Assembly: GCF_049800835.1 (NCBI RefSeq)
Contig: NZ_JBNAFU010000006.1
Span: 1-64,000 of the forward strand
Origin: Dinoroseobacter sp049800835
GTDB lineage: Bacteria > Pseudomonadota > Alphaproteobacteria > Rhodobacterales > Rhodobacteraceae
Reading direction: 5' to 3'
Length of the DNA: 64,000 bases
In this document: one piece after another, positions 34,293-43,636 of the stretch
How the letters are laid out: each line of letters starts with the position of its first letter
Numbering within the stretch: the first letter of the stretch is position 1
Notes under the pieces: model-generated
Seen by the model: only the letters and a program-made list of their open reading frames with translations
Told to the model about the DNA's origin: nothing
The model's database searches: none
Program-made: the position numbers and the translations under genes

Positions 34293-35512
34293 CGCTCCCC
34301 GTCCTGCGGGGTCAGGTCATAGGGTTCCGCCAGCTTCCAGACATGGTCGGGCACCATCGTGCGCATGCGTTTGGGTTTCTCGCGGCGCAGATGCAGAATT
34401 GTCTCGACCGCCTTCATCTCCACCCGGGCGCGGGCAAACTCCAGACCGCGTGGCCCGATCTTCGGCATCAGCCACGCCACGATCCCGCGCGCCCAGTCGG
34501 GCATCTTGCGCAAGGGAAGCCCCCCGGCGGCCCGCGCGGTGTTGGCGGCAAACCCCTTGACGGATCCGGCACGCTTGCCCGCACTACCGGGGTCAGACAG
34601 CGTCACCTCATCCTTGATCCGGTCCAGAATTTCCGCGCCACGCGCATTGCGCACGATCAGCCATTGCGCGCCAGTCCCCGCCATGTATCCCACGGTGATA
34701 TCCGCCAGCGCATTGGTGTAATCCACACACGTACGGCAGGTCAGCGGAAAGAAATCGCGCGGCAGGTCCGACAAAGGCAGTTTCAGGAACGGCACCTCGC
34801 GCACGGTCCCGTCGTCAAAGCGCATCTCAACATGATAGTCGGCGCGAAACTCCAGATAGGACACGGTGTCCGGTGCATCGGTCAGGCGGCTCAGGAAGCC
34901 GTGAAAATTCTCGGTCGTGGTGTTGTCCGAACAGGGCGTCCCGATCACGTACAGCCGCTCCAGCCCCAGCTCTGCCTCGATCGCGCGCAGGGCGTAGACC
35001 TGACAGGGGATGCCGATCACCGCGATACGTTTGTGACCGGCGGCCTGTGCCGGTTCAAGCGCGGCCAGTAGCGGCGCGTACCCCATGCGCATGCCGCGCA
35101 CATCAGCCATCCGCGCCGGGTCGGTGACGATCACCGGGCGCGGGCGCCAACGGTCCTGCGCGTCGGGCCCCATGCACAAGACCGCGTCTACCGCGCCATC
35201 CTCCAGCAGCTTCTGCGCGAGCCGTGTGGTGATCCCGGTCCATTGCGCCCCGGGCGCGGGCGGGGTCAGTGCGGCGCGGTACATGGCACGGTAGGGGCCG
35301 AAAAAGCGCTCATCCCCCCGCGTGATGTCGCGCGCGCGCCCATGTATACGGGTCTCTGCCGCCGGGTAATCGGGCTGGATGAACTGACAGGCTACGCCAC
35401 ACGATCCGGCCCGCGCGGTGCGCGACAACCCGCAATCCGTGCACATGTTGCGCTCAGCCGCCGGCGCGACGGATGGAACGACAAAGCCGGCGTCATGGGA
35501 GTGATCGAGCAT
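34289..35512 (-). CDS. coenzyme F420 hydrogenase/dehydrogenase beta-subunit-like iron-sulfur flavoprotein
   Basis: This 407-residue protein belongs to the FrhB / 7-hydroxymethyl-chlorophyll reductase / BciB group. A Cys cluster near the N-terminus (CTDCGLSRTARAGSCGVAC) fits one 4Fe-4S site, and IAVIGIPCQVYALRAI and PLTCRTCVDYTNALADI carry further conserved cysteines. In phototrophs such proteins reduce chlorophyll intermediates. No photosynthesis gene is visible here, so the role is open. It has no signal peptide and probably acts in the cytoplasm. Confidence 0.8.
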   Translation of the reverse strand: MLDHSHDAGFVVPSVAPAAERNMCTDCGLSRTARAGSCGVACQFIQPDYPAAETRIHGRARDITRGDERFFGPYRAMYRAALTPPAPGAQWTGITTRLAQKLLEDGAVDAVLCMGPDAQDRWRPRPVIVTDPARMADVRGMRMGYAPLLAALEPAQAAGHKRIAVIGIPCQVYALRAIEAELGLERLYVIGTPCSDNTTTENFHGFLSRLTDAPDTVSYLEFRADYHVEMRFDDGTVREVPFLKLPLSDLPRDFFPLTCRTCVDYTNALADITVGYMAGTGAQWLIVRNARGAEILDRIKDEVTLSDPGSAGKRAGSVKGFAANTARAAGGLPLRKMPDWARGIVAWLMPKIGPRGLEFARARVEMKAVETILHLRREKPKRMRTMVPDHVWKLAEPYDLTPQDGER

Positions 35513-35562
35513 GCGGGTACCTGTGGTCTGTCACACCACGATGATCCGTCCCCGGCAAACTG

Positions 35563-36327
35563 TCAAGACAAGTTGACAGTCTCGCTGTCGGAGGGCGCGC
35601 GCTTGTAATCCGGCAGGCTGAGGAACGCGGTTTTCAGTGCCTCGCCCCAGCCGTTGGAAATCAGTTCGAAATACGGGTCTCCGCGCTCGATCCGGGCGGC
35701 GTAGCCAAGTTCCAGCGCATCGGTTTCGATCACCTGCAGGTCGATCGGCAGATCCACCGACAGGTTGGCCTTGATTGTCGAATCGAAACTCACCAGCAGA
35801 AGCTTGATCGCGTCTTCGAAAGACATGGCCGGATCATAGGCGCGCAGAATGATCGGGCGGCCATACTTGGTCTCGCCGATCTGGAAGAACGGGGTGTCAT
35901 CACTGGCCTCGACGAAATTGCCCTCGGGATAGACCAGAAACAGGCGCGGCTCGCCCCCGGCGATCTGGCCGCCGACGATCATCGTGGCGTTGAACGCGCT
36001 GTCTGCCGTCGCGCCGGTGTTGGCGTTCGCCTGGATAACCTCGCGCAGCGTGTCGCCGACAAGCCGGGCGACCTGGAACATCGACGGGGCCTCGAAAATC
36101 GACGGGGCGCGGTCGCCCGGCGCTTTCATCCGCTCGTCCAGCAGGCTGATCACCGATTGCGTGGTTGCCAGGTTTCCCGCCGTCATCACCGTGATGGCGC
36201 GTTCGCCGGGTTTTTCCCACGACATCATCTTGCGAAAGGTGGAAATGTTGTCGACCCCGGCATTGGTGCGCGTGTCCGACATAAACAGGATGCCCCGGTT
36301 CATCCGAAGCCCGACGCAGTACGTCAT
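35563..36327 (-). CDS. Anbu, proteasome-type peptidase
   Basis: Anbu is the bacterial 20S-proteasome/HslV homologue. The 254-residue protein begins MTYCVGLRMNRGILFMSDTR, so Met removal exposes a Thr nucleophile, with the conserved SDTRTNAGVDNISTFRKM block right after. No partner ATPase gene is present, as is usual for Anbu. It closes a minus-strand operon with a transglutaminase, an alpha-E protein and an ATP-grasp protein. That four-gene set is widely conserved and points to a peptide synthesis and cleavage pathway of unknown product. Confidence 0.93.
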   Translation of the reverse strand: MTYCVGLRMNRGILFMSDTRTNAGVDNISTFRKMMSWEKPGERAITVMTAGNLATTQSVISLLDERMKAPGDRAPSIFEAPSMFQVARLVGDTLREVIQANANTGATADSAFNATMIVGGQIAGGEPRLFLVYPEGNFVEASDDTPFFQIGETKYGRPIILRAYDPAMSFEDAIKLLLVSFDSTIKANLSVDLPIDLQVIETDALELGYAARIERGDPYFELISNGWGEALKTAFLSLPDYKRAPSDSETVNLS

Positions 36328-36364
36328 GTTTTCTCACGCCCCTCTGGTGGCTTTGAGACCGCCT

Positions 36365-37207
36365 TCACCCGGTCTGTGACTGAGTCTGTATCGACCCTGC
36401 CGTCTGAACCTGCAACGTGACTTTTAGGTCTTCTTTTGCCGATCCCAGACGCATGCCGGAAATGGGCGCGGCTTGCGCATAGTCAAGACCGGTGGCCACT
36501 CGCACATAGCGTGCATCGGGCGATTGCGCGTTGGCGATGTCGAACCCGACCCACCCCAGCCCGTCCACATGCGCCTCCGCCCACGCATGGGTGGCGTCCT
36601 GATCCACGCGGTCTTCCATCATCAGGTACCCCGAGACGTAGCGCGCCGGAACGCCAAGCGCGCGCGCGGCGGTCACAAAAATATGGGCGTGGTCCTGACA
36701 GACGCCCTGACCGGTCGTGATCGCCTCTTCGGCAGTGGTGCCGGAATGGGTCTCTCCGGGGGTATAGGCCACCTCGGACAGGATATGCGCGGACAAACGG
36801 TGCAACTGGTCCAGCACGGTCCCGCTTGTGTCGAACCCCTTCAGAAGTCGCCGCGTTGCCGGGCCAGCGGCGGTCAATTCGGTGCCGCGCAGAAACATCC
36901 ACAGCGGCATGTACCCGCTGTGCTGGCCCACCACGCCGGACGTGTCGGTCACTTCCACCTCGCCTTCGCAGTGGATCAGGATTTCCGTTGCGCCACCGTC
37001 GAAACTGATCAGGTTCACGTGATTCATGTGAGCGTCATCGAATGTCACCTGCGCCGTCGCGCCTTCGAGCGTGACCGCCCAGGATTTCACCTGCTGCGTT
37101 TCGCGCGACTTTGGTGTCAGCCGCAACTGTTGCAAGGCATAGGGCACCGGTTCGTCGTAGTGATAAGACGTCCGGTGCGTGATCTTGAGGTTCAGAGTTT
37201 CAGCCAT
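36365..37207 (-). CDS. transglutaminase-like cysteine peptidase of the Anbu operon
   Basis: This 280-residue protein has an N-terminal beta-rich domain (LKITHRTSYHYDEPVPYALQ) and a C-terminal transglutaminase-like core. The catalytic triad is visible as Cys in TGQGVCQDHAH, His in DQDATHAWAEAHV and Asp in GFDIANAQSP. The start at 37207 overlaps the end of the alpha-E gene by eight bases; the frame extends further upstream but without family similarity. It may cleave or transfer gamma-glutamyl or amide bonds on the product of its operon partners. Confidence 0.92.
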   Translation of the reverse strand: MAETLNLKITHRTSYHYDEPVPYALQQLRLTPKSRETQQVKSWAVTLEGATAQVTFDDAHMNHVNLISFDGGATEILIHCEGEVEVTDTSGVVGQHSGYMPLWMFLRGTELTAAGPATRRLLKGFDTSGTVLDQLHRLSAHILSEVAYTPGETHSGTTAEEAITTGQGVCQDHAHIFVTAARALGVPARYVSGYLMMEDRVDQDATHAWAEAHVDGLGWVGFDIANAQSPDARYVRVATGLDYAQAAPISGMRLGSAKEDLKVTLQVQTAGSIQTQSQTG

Positions 37208-38141
37208 AGAAACGGTAATCCTGCTCAATCTGTTGCCCCAGCATGGCATTGAAGCGGAGGAAATCCTGGATGAATTCGTGCAAACCGCCTTCGAACACCA
37301 TGTCGATGGAACTGGCGCGCATCCGGGTGCACATGGCTTCCGCCGTATCATGGCAGGGCAAGTTCGTGCCGTACTGCTCCTTGAGGTAGCCGAGATTGTC
37401 GTTCATCTTGCTGGCGCAGAATTTCAGCGACCGCGGCAGGCGCCCGTCGAGGATCAGAAACTCCGCGATCTCGGATGGGCCGATATCCGGGCCATAGGTG
37501 TGGCGGTATGCGCTTTCGGCAGAGACCGAGCGCAGGATCGTCTCCCACTGCACATTGTCCAGCGATGACCCAACAAAATGCGCCGATGGCAGCAGCACGT
37601 AGTATTTGACATCGAGGATGCGCGCGGTGTTGTCCGCGCGTTCGATGAAGGTGCCGATCCGGGCAAAGTCATAAATGTCGTTGCGCAGCATCGTGCCGTG
37701 CAACGCCCCCCGCACGAGGGCGGATCGCTGCCGGATGGTGCCCAGAACGTTCGGCAGGTCGCGATCAGGGATGCGGCGCGCCAGAACCTCCTTGAACACC
37801 AGAAAGCACTCGTTCACGGCCTCCCACACCTCGCGGGTCAGGGCGGTGCGCACCAGCCTGGCGTTGTCCCGTGCGGTGCTGATCACCGACAATACCGAAG
37901 AGGGGTTGTCGCGGTCACGCAGCAGGAAATCGACCACGTCGGGACCGTTATGCGCGTCGTATTTGGCGTCAAACCCCGCCCGGACCCCGGACGTCGCCAG
38001 CACGGAAGTCCACTCATTGCTGGAGGATGCGCCCCGTGTCAGCGCGATCCGGTGGCCTGCATCGACAAGCCGGGCCGTGTTCTCGGCGCGTTCCAGATAC
38101 CGAAACATCCAGAACAGGCCACCTGCGGTTTTTCCCAACAT
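37200..38141 (-). CDS. alpha-E domain-containing protein of the Anbu operon
   Basis: This 313-residue, largely helical protein begins MLGKTAGGLFWMFRYLERAE and contains RTALTREVWEAVNE and DFARIGTFIERADNTARILD, typical of the alpha-E family. Its biochemical role is not known, but it is nearly always encoded with the circularly permuted ATP-grasp protein upstream and the transglutaminase downstream. Only two bases separate it from the ATP-grasp gene. The start at 38141 is set by family similarity. Confidence 0.92.
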   Translation of the reverse strand: MLGKTAGGLFWMFRYLERAENTARLVDAGHRIALTRGASSSNEWTSVLATSGVRAGFDAKYDAHNGPDVVDFLLRDRDNPSSVLSVISTARDNARLVRTALTREVWEAVNECFLVFKEVLARRIPDRDLPNVLGTIRQRSALVRGALHGTMLRNDIYDFARIGTFIERADNTARILDVKYYVLLPSAHFVGSSLDNVQWETILRSVSAESAYRHTYGPDIGPSEIAEFLILDGRLPRSLKFCASKMNDNLGYLKEQYGTNLPCHDTAEAMCTRMRASSIDMVFEGGLHEFIQDFLRFNAMLGQQIEQDYRFYG

Positions 38142-38143
38142 GC

Positions 38144-39571
38144 TCAGTCCTCCAGCACCCAGGTGTCCTTGGTGCCGCCGCCCTGACTGGAATTGACGAC
38201 CAGCGATCCCTTTTTCAGCGCCACGCGGGTCAGACCCCCGGGCGCAATGTGGATCTTCTTGGGCGAGACCAGAACAAAGGGCCGCAGATCGACGTGGCGC
38301 GGGGCCAGTCCGGCCTTGGTAAAGATTGGCACCGTGGACAGGCTCAGCGTGGGCTGGGCGATGTAATTGTCCGGCTTGGCGATCAGCTTGTCGCGGAAGG
38401 CCGCGATCTCCTTCTTGCTGGCGGCAGGGCCCACAAGCATGCCGTAGCCGCCTGACCCGTGCACCTCCTTCACGACCAACTCGGACAGATTGTCCAGGAC
38501 ATAGGCCAACGCCTCTGCCTCGTTGCACCGGTACGTCGGCACGTTTTTCAGGATCGCAGGCTCGCCGGTGTAGAACTCGACGATTTCCGGCATGTAGGAA
38601 TAGATCGCCTTGTCATCGGCGATGCCTGTCCCCGGCGCATTGGCAATGGTGATCCCGCCCGCGCGGTAGACATCGAGGATTCCGGGCACGCCCAGCAAGC
38701 TGTCTGGGCGGAAGTTCAGCGGGTCGAGGTAATCGTCATCGACCCGACGATAGAGCACATCGATTGGCGTGTAGCCTTCGGTCGTGCGCATCGCGACGCG
38801 CCCGTCGATCACGCGCAGGTCATGGCCTTCGACCAGATCGCCGCCCATCTGGTCGGCCAGAAACGCGTGCTCGTAATACGCCGAATTATGAATTCCTGGC
38901 GTCAGCACCCCCACCACCGGGCGCCCGGTGCACGCAGGCGGTATGCAATCGGTCAGGGACCGACGCAGGTTCTGGGGGTAATCGCTGACCGACCGCACCC
39001 GGTTTGCGCTGAAAAGCTCCGGGAACATCTGAAGCATCGTCTCCCGGTTCTCCAGCATGTAGGACACGCCGGACGGGGTGCGCGCATTGTCTTCCAGCAC
39101 ATAGAAGTCATCCTCGCCGGTGCGCACCAGATCGGTGCCGACGATATGGGTATAGACCCCACCCGGCGGGCTCACCCCGATCATCTCGGGGATGAAGGCA
39201 TCGTTGTTGGCGATCATCTCGGCGGGCAGGCGGCCTGCGCGGATGATCTCCTGCCGGTGGTAGATATCATGCAGGAACGCGTTGATCGCGCGCACGCGCT
39301 GCTCAATCCCACGCTCCAGCTTGGCCCATTCGCGGCCAGAGATGATGCGCGGCACGATGTCGAACGGGATCAGCCGTTCATTCGCCTCCTCGCGCCCGTA
39401 GACGTTGAACGTGATACCGGTCAGCCGGAACACGTCCTCTGCCTCGCGCGCTTTCTTGCGCAGCCGGGCCGTGTCTTCGGATGAAAACCATTGATTGAAC
39501 TGGTGATACGGAGCGCGGGGATCCGAGCCGCCCCGCCCCATCATTTCGTCAAAATAGGTATCGTCTCCCAT
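38144..39571 (-). CDS. circularly permuted type 2 ATP-grasp protein
   Basis: This 475-residue enzyme of the Anbu operon probably forms a peptide or amide bond using ATP. It has the family opening YHQFNQWF, the segment FYVLEDNARTPSGVSYMLENR near residue 155, and the nucleotide-binding region ELVVKEVHGSGGYGMLVGPA near residue 370. It is the first gene of the operon, and about 170 bases without other genes lie upstream, so the promoter is probably there. Substrate and product are unknown. Confidence 0.92.
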   Translation of the reverse strand: MGDDTYFDEMMGRGGSDPRAPYHQFNQWFSSEDTARLRKKAREAEDVFRLTGITFNVYGREEANERLIPFDIVPRIISGREWAKLERGIEQRVRAINAFLHDIYHRQEIIRAGRLPAEMIANNDAFIPEMIGVSPPGGVYTHIVGTDLVRTGEDDFYVLEDNARTPSGVSYMLENRETMLQMFPELFSANRVRSVSDYPQNLRRSLTDCIPPACTGRPVVGVLTPGIHNSAYYEHAFLADQMGGDLVEGHDLRVIDGRVAMRTTEGYTPIDVLYRRVDDDYLDPLNFRPDSLLGVPGILDVYRAGGITIANAPGTGIADDKAIYSYMPEIVEFYTGEPAILKNVPTYRCNEAEALAYVLDNLSELVVKEVHGSGGYGMLVGPAASKKEIAAFRDKLIAKPDNYIAQPTLSLSTVPIFTKAGLAPRHVDLRPFVLVSPKKIHIAPGGLTRVALKKGSLVVNSSQGGGTKDTWVLED

Positions 39572-39745
39572 GGGATGACGCTAACGCCTTTTAACTAACT
39601 TGCAATAGGCAGGCCAAAGCCCGTCGGATGGGAATGGCTCCACAGGCGTGTCGATTAGTTTGTAGGCGAAGCGCCTGTTTATTACGCACCCGAAGCGCGC
39701 GAGATCGCGTTTGCGTGCCGTTCCGCGATGGCATAGGCACACGGC

Positions 39746-40798
39746 ATGTCGGATGATCTGCCCCTGTCGGACCTTGCGGTTCTCGCCCCCAACCTGAAAC
39801 GGCGCCTGTCCGGCGTAACCTCCACGATTGTGCGACTCGTGCCCATTCAGGCAGACCAGATCGGCATCCGTGCGACCGGTCCGGGCCTGCCTGCGGACGT
39901 GCCGCAATTTCCCCTGGCGCGGTGCTTTTCCCTGCCGCGTGATCGCTGGCGGGTCTGGCACGCACGGCGCAACACGGAAATGGCGCTGGGCCTGATCCTG
40001 CGTCGGGTCTTTCGGCGCAAATTCAAACTCTTGTTCACCTCCGCTGCGCAACGCCACCACACCGGGTTCACCAAGCACCTGATCGGACAGATGGACGCGG
40101 TGATCGCCACCACCAGCAAGGCCGCGTCCTATCTGGACCGTCCGGCGACCGTGATCATGCACGGGGTGGATACGCAGGTTTTTCAACCGGCCGAGGATCG
40201 CACCGTGCTGAAATCACGGCTTGGGCTGGGCGAGGGGCCCCTGATCGGCTGCTTCGGCCGTATCCGTCACCAGAAGGGCACCGATGTTCTGATCGATGCG
40301 CTCTGCGAGGTGCTGCCAGAGATACCGCAGGCACAGGCGGTCATTCTTGGGCGGGCCTTGCCCAAGGAGCAGGACTTTCTGGACGCCCTCAAGACGCAAG
40401 TGTCCGAGGCCGGCCTGTCCGACCGCATCCACTTCAAGGGCGAGGTGCCGTGGGATCAGGTCGTTGCGCATTACAAGGCGTTGGACCTCTATATCGCGCC
40501 ACAACGCTGGGAGGGGTTCGGCCTTACCCCGCTGGAGGCGATGGCGTGCGGGGTGCCGGTTCTGGCCACCCCTGTCGGAGCGTTTGACGAGATCATCATG
40601 CCGGGTCAGACCGGGGACATTCTGCCCATTGCGGATGTCTCGGCTCTCGAAAGCGCGATGCGGGAGTGGTTGGGCGACCCGGACGCTCTGTCTGCCGCGC
40701 GCCCGCGATGCCGTGCCCACGTCACCGAGAATTACGCGATCGAAGGGGAAGCCGCGCGCATCATCGCCGTCTACCGCGAGCTTTTGGCCACGCCTTGA
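39746..40798 (+). CDS. glycosyltransferase family 4 protein
   Basis: This is a cytoplasmic, GT-B-fold glycosyltransferase of 350 residues, similar to LpcC-type lipopolysaccharide core mannosyltransferases. The donor-binding half contains GCFGRIRHQKGTDVLIDAL near residue 165 and the diagnostic EGFGLTPLEAMACGVPVLAT near residue 255. The acceptor cannot be fixed. A role in lipopolysaccharide core or other surface glycans is likely. It stands alone between the Anbu operon and asd. Confidence 0.88.
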   Translation: MSDDLPLSDLAVLAPNLKRRLSGVTSTIVRLVPIQADQIGIRATGPGLPADVPQFPLARCFSLPRDRWRVWHARRNTEMALGLILRRVFRRKFKLLFTSAAQRHHTGFTKHLIGQMDAVIATTSKAASYLDRPATVIMHGVDTQVFQPAEDRTVLKSRLGLGEGPLIGCFGRIRHQKGTDVLIDALCEVLPEIPQAQAVILGRALPKEQDFLDALKTQVSEAGLSDRIHFKGEVPWDQVVAHYKALDLYIAPQRWEGFGLTPLEAMACGVPVLATPVGAFDEIIMPGQTGDILPIADVSALESAMREWLGDPDALSAARPRCRAHVTENYAIEGEAARIIAVYRELLATP

Positions 40799-40875
40799 GT
40801 CCCGCGACGCCGCGCCTCTTCCCACCGGGCGTGGCTTCCGCTATCAGCGCCTCGTTAACCTGAGGAGACCCGAAA

Positions 40876-41898
40876 ATGGGCTACAGAGTCGTCGTCGCAG
40901 GCGCCACGGGCAACGTGGGCCGCGAAATGCTAAACATCCTGGCCGAGCGCCAGTTTCCGGTGGATGAAATTGCCGTGTTGGCCAGCCGCAAGTCGCTGGG
41001 CACGGAAGTCACCTTTGGCGAGACGACCCTGAAAACCCAGGACCTGGACACGTTCGATTTCGCGGGCTGGGACATGGCGCTTTTTGCGATCGGCTCTGAC
41101 GCCACGAAGAAGTACGCGCCCAAAGCCGCTAAGGTCGGCTGCGTGGTGATCGATAACTCCTCGCTCTATCGCTACGACCCCGACATCCCGCTCGTCGTGC
41201 CGGAGGTGAACCCCGAAGCCGTCGAGGATTACAAGAAAAAGGGCATCATCGCGAACCCGAACTGCTCCACCGCGCAGATGGTCGTGGCGCTCAAGCCGCT
41301 GCATGACCGGGCGCGGATCAAGCGGGTGGTGGTCAGCACCTATCAATCGGTGTCTGGCGCCGGCAAGCAGGGTATGGACGAGCTCTGGGATCAGACCAAG
41401 GCCGTCTACAATCCGACGGATGATCTCAAGGTCAACAAGTTCCAGAAGCAGATCGCCTTCAACGTGATCCCGCATATCGACGTTTTCCTTGATGACGGGT
41501 CAACGAAGGAAGAATGGAAGATGGTCGCCGAGACCAAGAAGATCGTCGACCCCAAGATCAAGGTCACCGCGACATGCGTGCGCGTACCGGTTTTTGTCGG
41601 CCATTCCGAGGCGATCAACATCGAGTTCGAAGACTTCATTGACGAAGACGAGGTCCGGGATATCCTTCGGGAAGCGCCGGGGATCATGGTCGTCGATAAG
41701 CGCGAAGATGGTGGGTATATCACGCCGGTGGAGTGTGTAGGGGACTTTGCGACGTTTATCAGCCGCATCCGTCAGGACAGCACGATCGACAACGGGATCA
41801 ACCTGTGGTGCGTGTCTGACAACCTGCGCAAGGGTGCCGCGCTGAATGCCGTGCAAATCGCCGAAACACTGGGCAACCGGGTGCTGAAGAAAGCCTGA
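40876..41898 (+). CDS. asd: aspartate-semialdehyde dehydrogenase
   Basis: Asd reduces aspartyl phosphate to aspartate semialdehyde, the branch point to lysine, diaminopimelate, methionine and threonine. The 340-residue protein starts with the NADP-binding VVVAGATGNVGREMLNIL, has the catalytic Cys in IIANPNCSTAQMV near residue 132, and GHSEAINIEFE near residue 240. Ribosome binding site GAGGAG lies upstream of the ATG. Confidence 0.97.
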   Translation: MGYRVVVAGATGNVGREMLNILAERQFPVDEIAVLASRKSLGTEVTFGETTLKTQDLDTFDFAGWDMALFAIGSDATKKYAPKAAKVGCVVIDNSSLYRYDPDIPLVVPEVNPEAVEDYKKKGIIANPNCSTAQMVVALKPLHDRARIKRVVVSTYQSVSGAGKQGMDELWDQTKAVYNPTDDLKVNKFQKQIAFNVIPHIDVFLDDGSTKEEWKMVAETKKIVDPKIKVTATCVRVPVFVGHSEAINIEFEDFIDEDEVRDILREAPGIMVVDKREDGGYITPVECVGDFATFISRIRQDSTIDNGINLWCVSDNLRKGAALNAVQIAETLGNRVLKKA

Positions 41899-41916
41899 TC
41901 GGGCAAGGGGGCGGAA

Positions 41917-42570
41917 GTGAAGCGTATCGTGTGGCGGGCCCTGTGCGGGCTGTCGTTTTCTGTGTGTGTAGCGGCTGCCGCCCCGGCATTTTCGGATACG
42001 CCTTCCCCGGCCCCCGAGGCCGTGGTCGTTTCGGATCCCGTCACGGACTCGGTGCGGCCCAACGGTCTGACCTATTACGCGTCCGTGTTTGCCGGAAACA
42101 TCACCGATCAGGATTTCCACGAGATCCTGATCGAGCCCTGGGAGACCGATTTTCTGGACAGTCACATGGTCGGCGTTGCGCTCGGGTTTGAACGTCCGAC
42201 CCGCTGGTCACGCGTCGATCTGGGCGGCGAGGTGCAGCTGGTCAAATGGTTCGGGGATCAGGATCACTGGGAATTCAACGTCATGCCGGTCGTCGGACGC
42301 TACCGGTTTGACGGGTCCGCCTGGCTCTTGCGCAGCCTGTCCTTCGGGCTTGGGTTCAGCTATGCCTCCGAAGTGCCCGTGGAAGAGGTAATCGACGACG
42401 GCGAAAGCAACCGGTTCATGATCTACTGGGCAGCGGAGGCCGAGTTTGGGCGCACCGATTCCAAATACACGCCCTTCATCAAGCTTCATCACCGGTCCAA
42501 CGCCTTCGGACTGGTGGAAGAAGACGCAGGCTCCAACACGCTTGCTTTGGGTCTGCGCCGTCGGTTCTGA
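41917..42570 (+). CDS. outer membrane beta-barrel protein, tandem copy 1
   Basis: This 217-residue exported protein has a signal peptide (ending APAFS) and alternating beta strands ending in an aromatic residue (GLRRRF), as expected for an outer membrane barrel. It contains IKLHHRSNAFGL with an HxS pattern reminiscent of the lipid A 3-O-deacylase PagL, but the Glu spacing of that enzyme is not reproduced. The next gene encodes a close relative. It starts at GTG 41917 after AAGGGGG, 18 bases after asd. Confidence 0.8.
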   Translation: MKRIVWRALCGLSFSVCVAAAAPAFSDTPSPAPEAVVVSDPVTDSVRPNGLTYYASVFAGNITDQDFHEILIEPWETDFLDSHMVGVALGFERPTRWSRVDLGGEVQLVKWFGDQDHWEFNVMPVVGRYRFDGSAWLLRSLSFGLGFSYASEVPVEEVIDDGESNRFMIYWAAEAEFGRTDSKYTPFIKLHHRSNAFGLVEEDAGSNTLALGLRRRF

Positions 42571-42704
42571 CCCGTCGCCTGGCCAGTCATACAGCCGTTA
42601 CATTTCGCCGACACGCTGTCAGCACCCCCGGTATTGGTCCGCTATGGCCGCGTGCCTCACGCGAGGTCGCGGTGGTGTTTTCAGGCGGATAACGGGGGTG
42701 AAGC

Positions 42705-43316
42705 ATGTGGCGTATGCGTTGCGGTCATCTGGGTCTGTTGGGCCTTCTGGCCCTGCCATCCACGCTGGTGCACGCCAACACGTCGGGGGCAGACCGGTCC
42801 CGTGCGGATGACACGACGTTCTACGTGTCCGGCTTTGCCGGGCAACTCACCGAAAACGTTCATCATGAGGTGCTGCTGACCCCGTGGGACGTCGAGTTCC
42901 TCGACAGCTTCCTGCTTGGCGCGGCAGTCGGGGTTGAGCGCCCCAGCCCATGGGCGCAGGTCGATCTGGGCGCGGAACTGCAATTGGTGAAATGGACCGG
43001 CAATCAGCACCATTGGGAGCTGAACGCCATACCGATCATCGGGCGCTACCGCTTCGATGGCCGCGCCGGTCCGCTGCGCAGCCTCGCCTTCGGGGTGGGG
43101 TTCAGCTACGCCTCCGCGATCCCGACCGAAGAAGTGATCCGCGACGGTGAAAGCAACCGGTTCCTGATCTATTGGAAGGCAGAGGCCGAGTTCGGACCGC
43201 CCGATGCCGCGGTCAGCCCGTTCATCAAGTTGCACCACCGCTCCAACGCGTTCGGCCTGATCGAGGAAGAAGCCGGGTCAAACACCGTGGCCGTCGGGTT
43301 GCGTCGCCGCTTCTGA
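42705..43316 (+). CDS. outer membrane beta-barrel protein, tandem copy 2
   Basis: This 203-residue paralogue of the preceding gene is alignable over the whole mature length (shared SFGLGFSYAS-like, GESNRF and KLHHRSNAFGL blocks). It has its own signal peptide (ending LVHANT). The two copies arose by tandem duplication and have since diverged clearly. Function is uncertain; a lipid A or membrane-homeostasis role is possible. It is separated from copy 1 by 134 bases. Confidence 0.8.
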   Translation: MWRMRCGHLGLLGLLALPSTLVHANTSGADRSRADDTTFYVSGFAGQLTENVHHEVLLTPWDVEFLDSFLLGAAVGVERPSPWAQVDLGAELQLVKWTGNQHHWELNAIPIIGRYRFDGRAGPLRSLAFGVGFSYASAIPTEEVIRDGESNRFLIYWKAEAEFGPPDAAVSPFIKLHHRSNAFGLIEEEAGSNTVAVGLRRRF

Positions 43317-43320
43317 ACGC

Positions 43321-43632
43321 TCAGAACCGCTCGGCCCGCAGGACCTCGCAATCGCCGACCGTGACCACGCCGATATGCTTGTCGACCACCTCGAACGCGG
43401 CCTCCAGCAGCGCGTCGAGCCGGTCGGGGCGAATGATGCAGACGACCTGCACCATGCCGCCCGCCCGGCCCACCTGACCCTCGCGGCTCCATTTGCCGGA
43501 CCTGCCTGACCCGCCCAGAACCGGCAGGATCGAAAAGCCGGTCACGCCTGCCTTGATCAGCGCGTCGCTCAGGCGGCGCTCCATCGGGGCTTCGATGATG
43601 ATCGCCACGCGTTTTGCTTTGTGGGTTTGCAT
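43321..43632 (-). CDS. PII-like signalling protein (SbtB-like)
   Basis: This 103-residue PII-fold protein starts KAKRVAIIIEAPMERRLSDAL and ends VVTVGDCEVLRAERF. It lies four bases downstream of the bicarbonate transporter gene, matching the cyanobacterial SbtA-SbtB pairing, where SbtB binds adenyl nucleotides and adjusts bicarbonate uptake. A Gly/Ser/Arg-rich loop (GGSGRSGKWSREGQVGRAGG) corresponds to the T-loop. The first codon is ATG 43632. Confidence 0.88.
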   Translation of the reverse strand: MQTHKAKRVAIIIEAPMERRLSDALIKAGVTGFSILPVLGGSGRSGKWSREGQVGRAGGMVQVVCIIRPDRLDALLEAAFEVVDKHIGVVTVGDCEVLRAERF

Positions 43633-43636
43633 GGGC

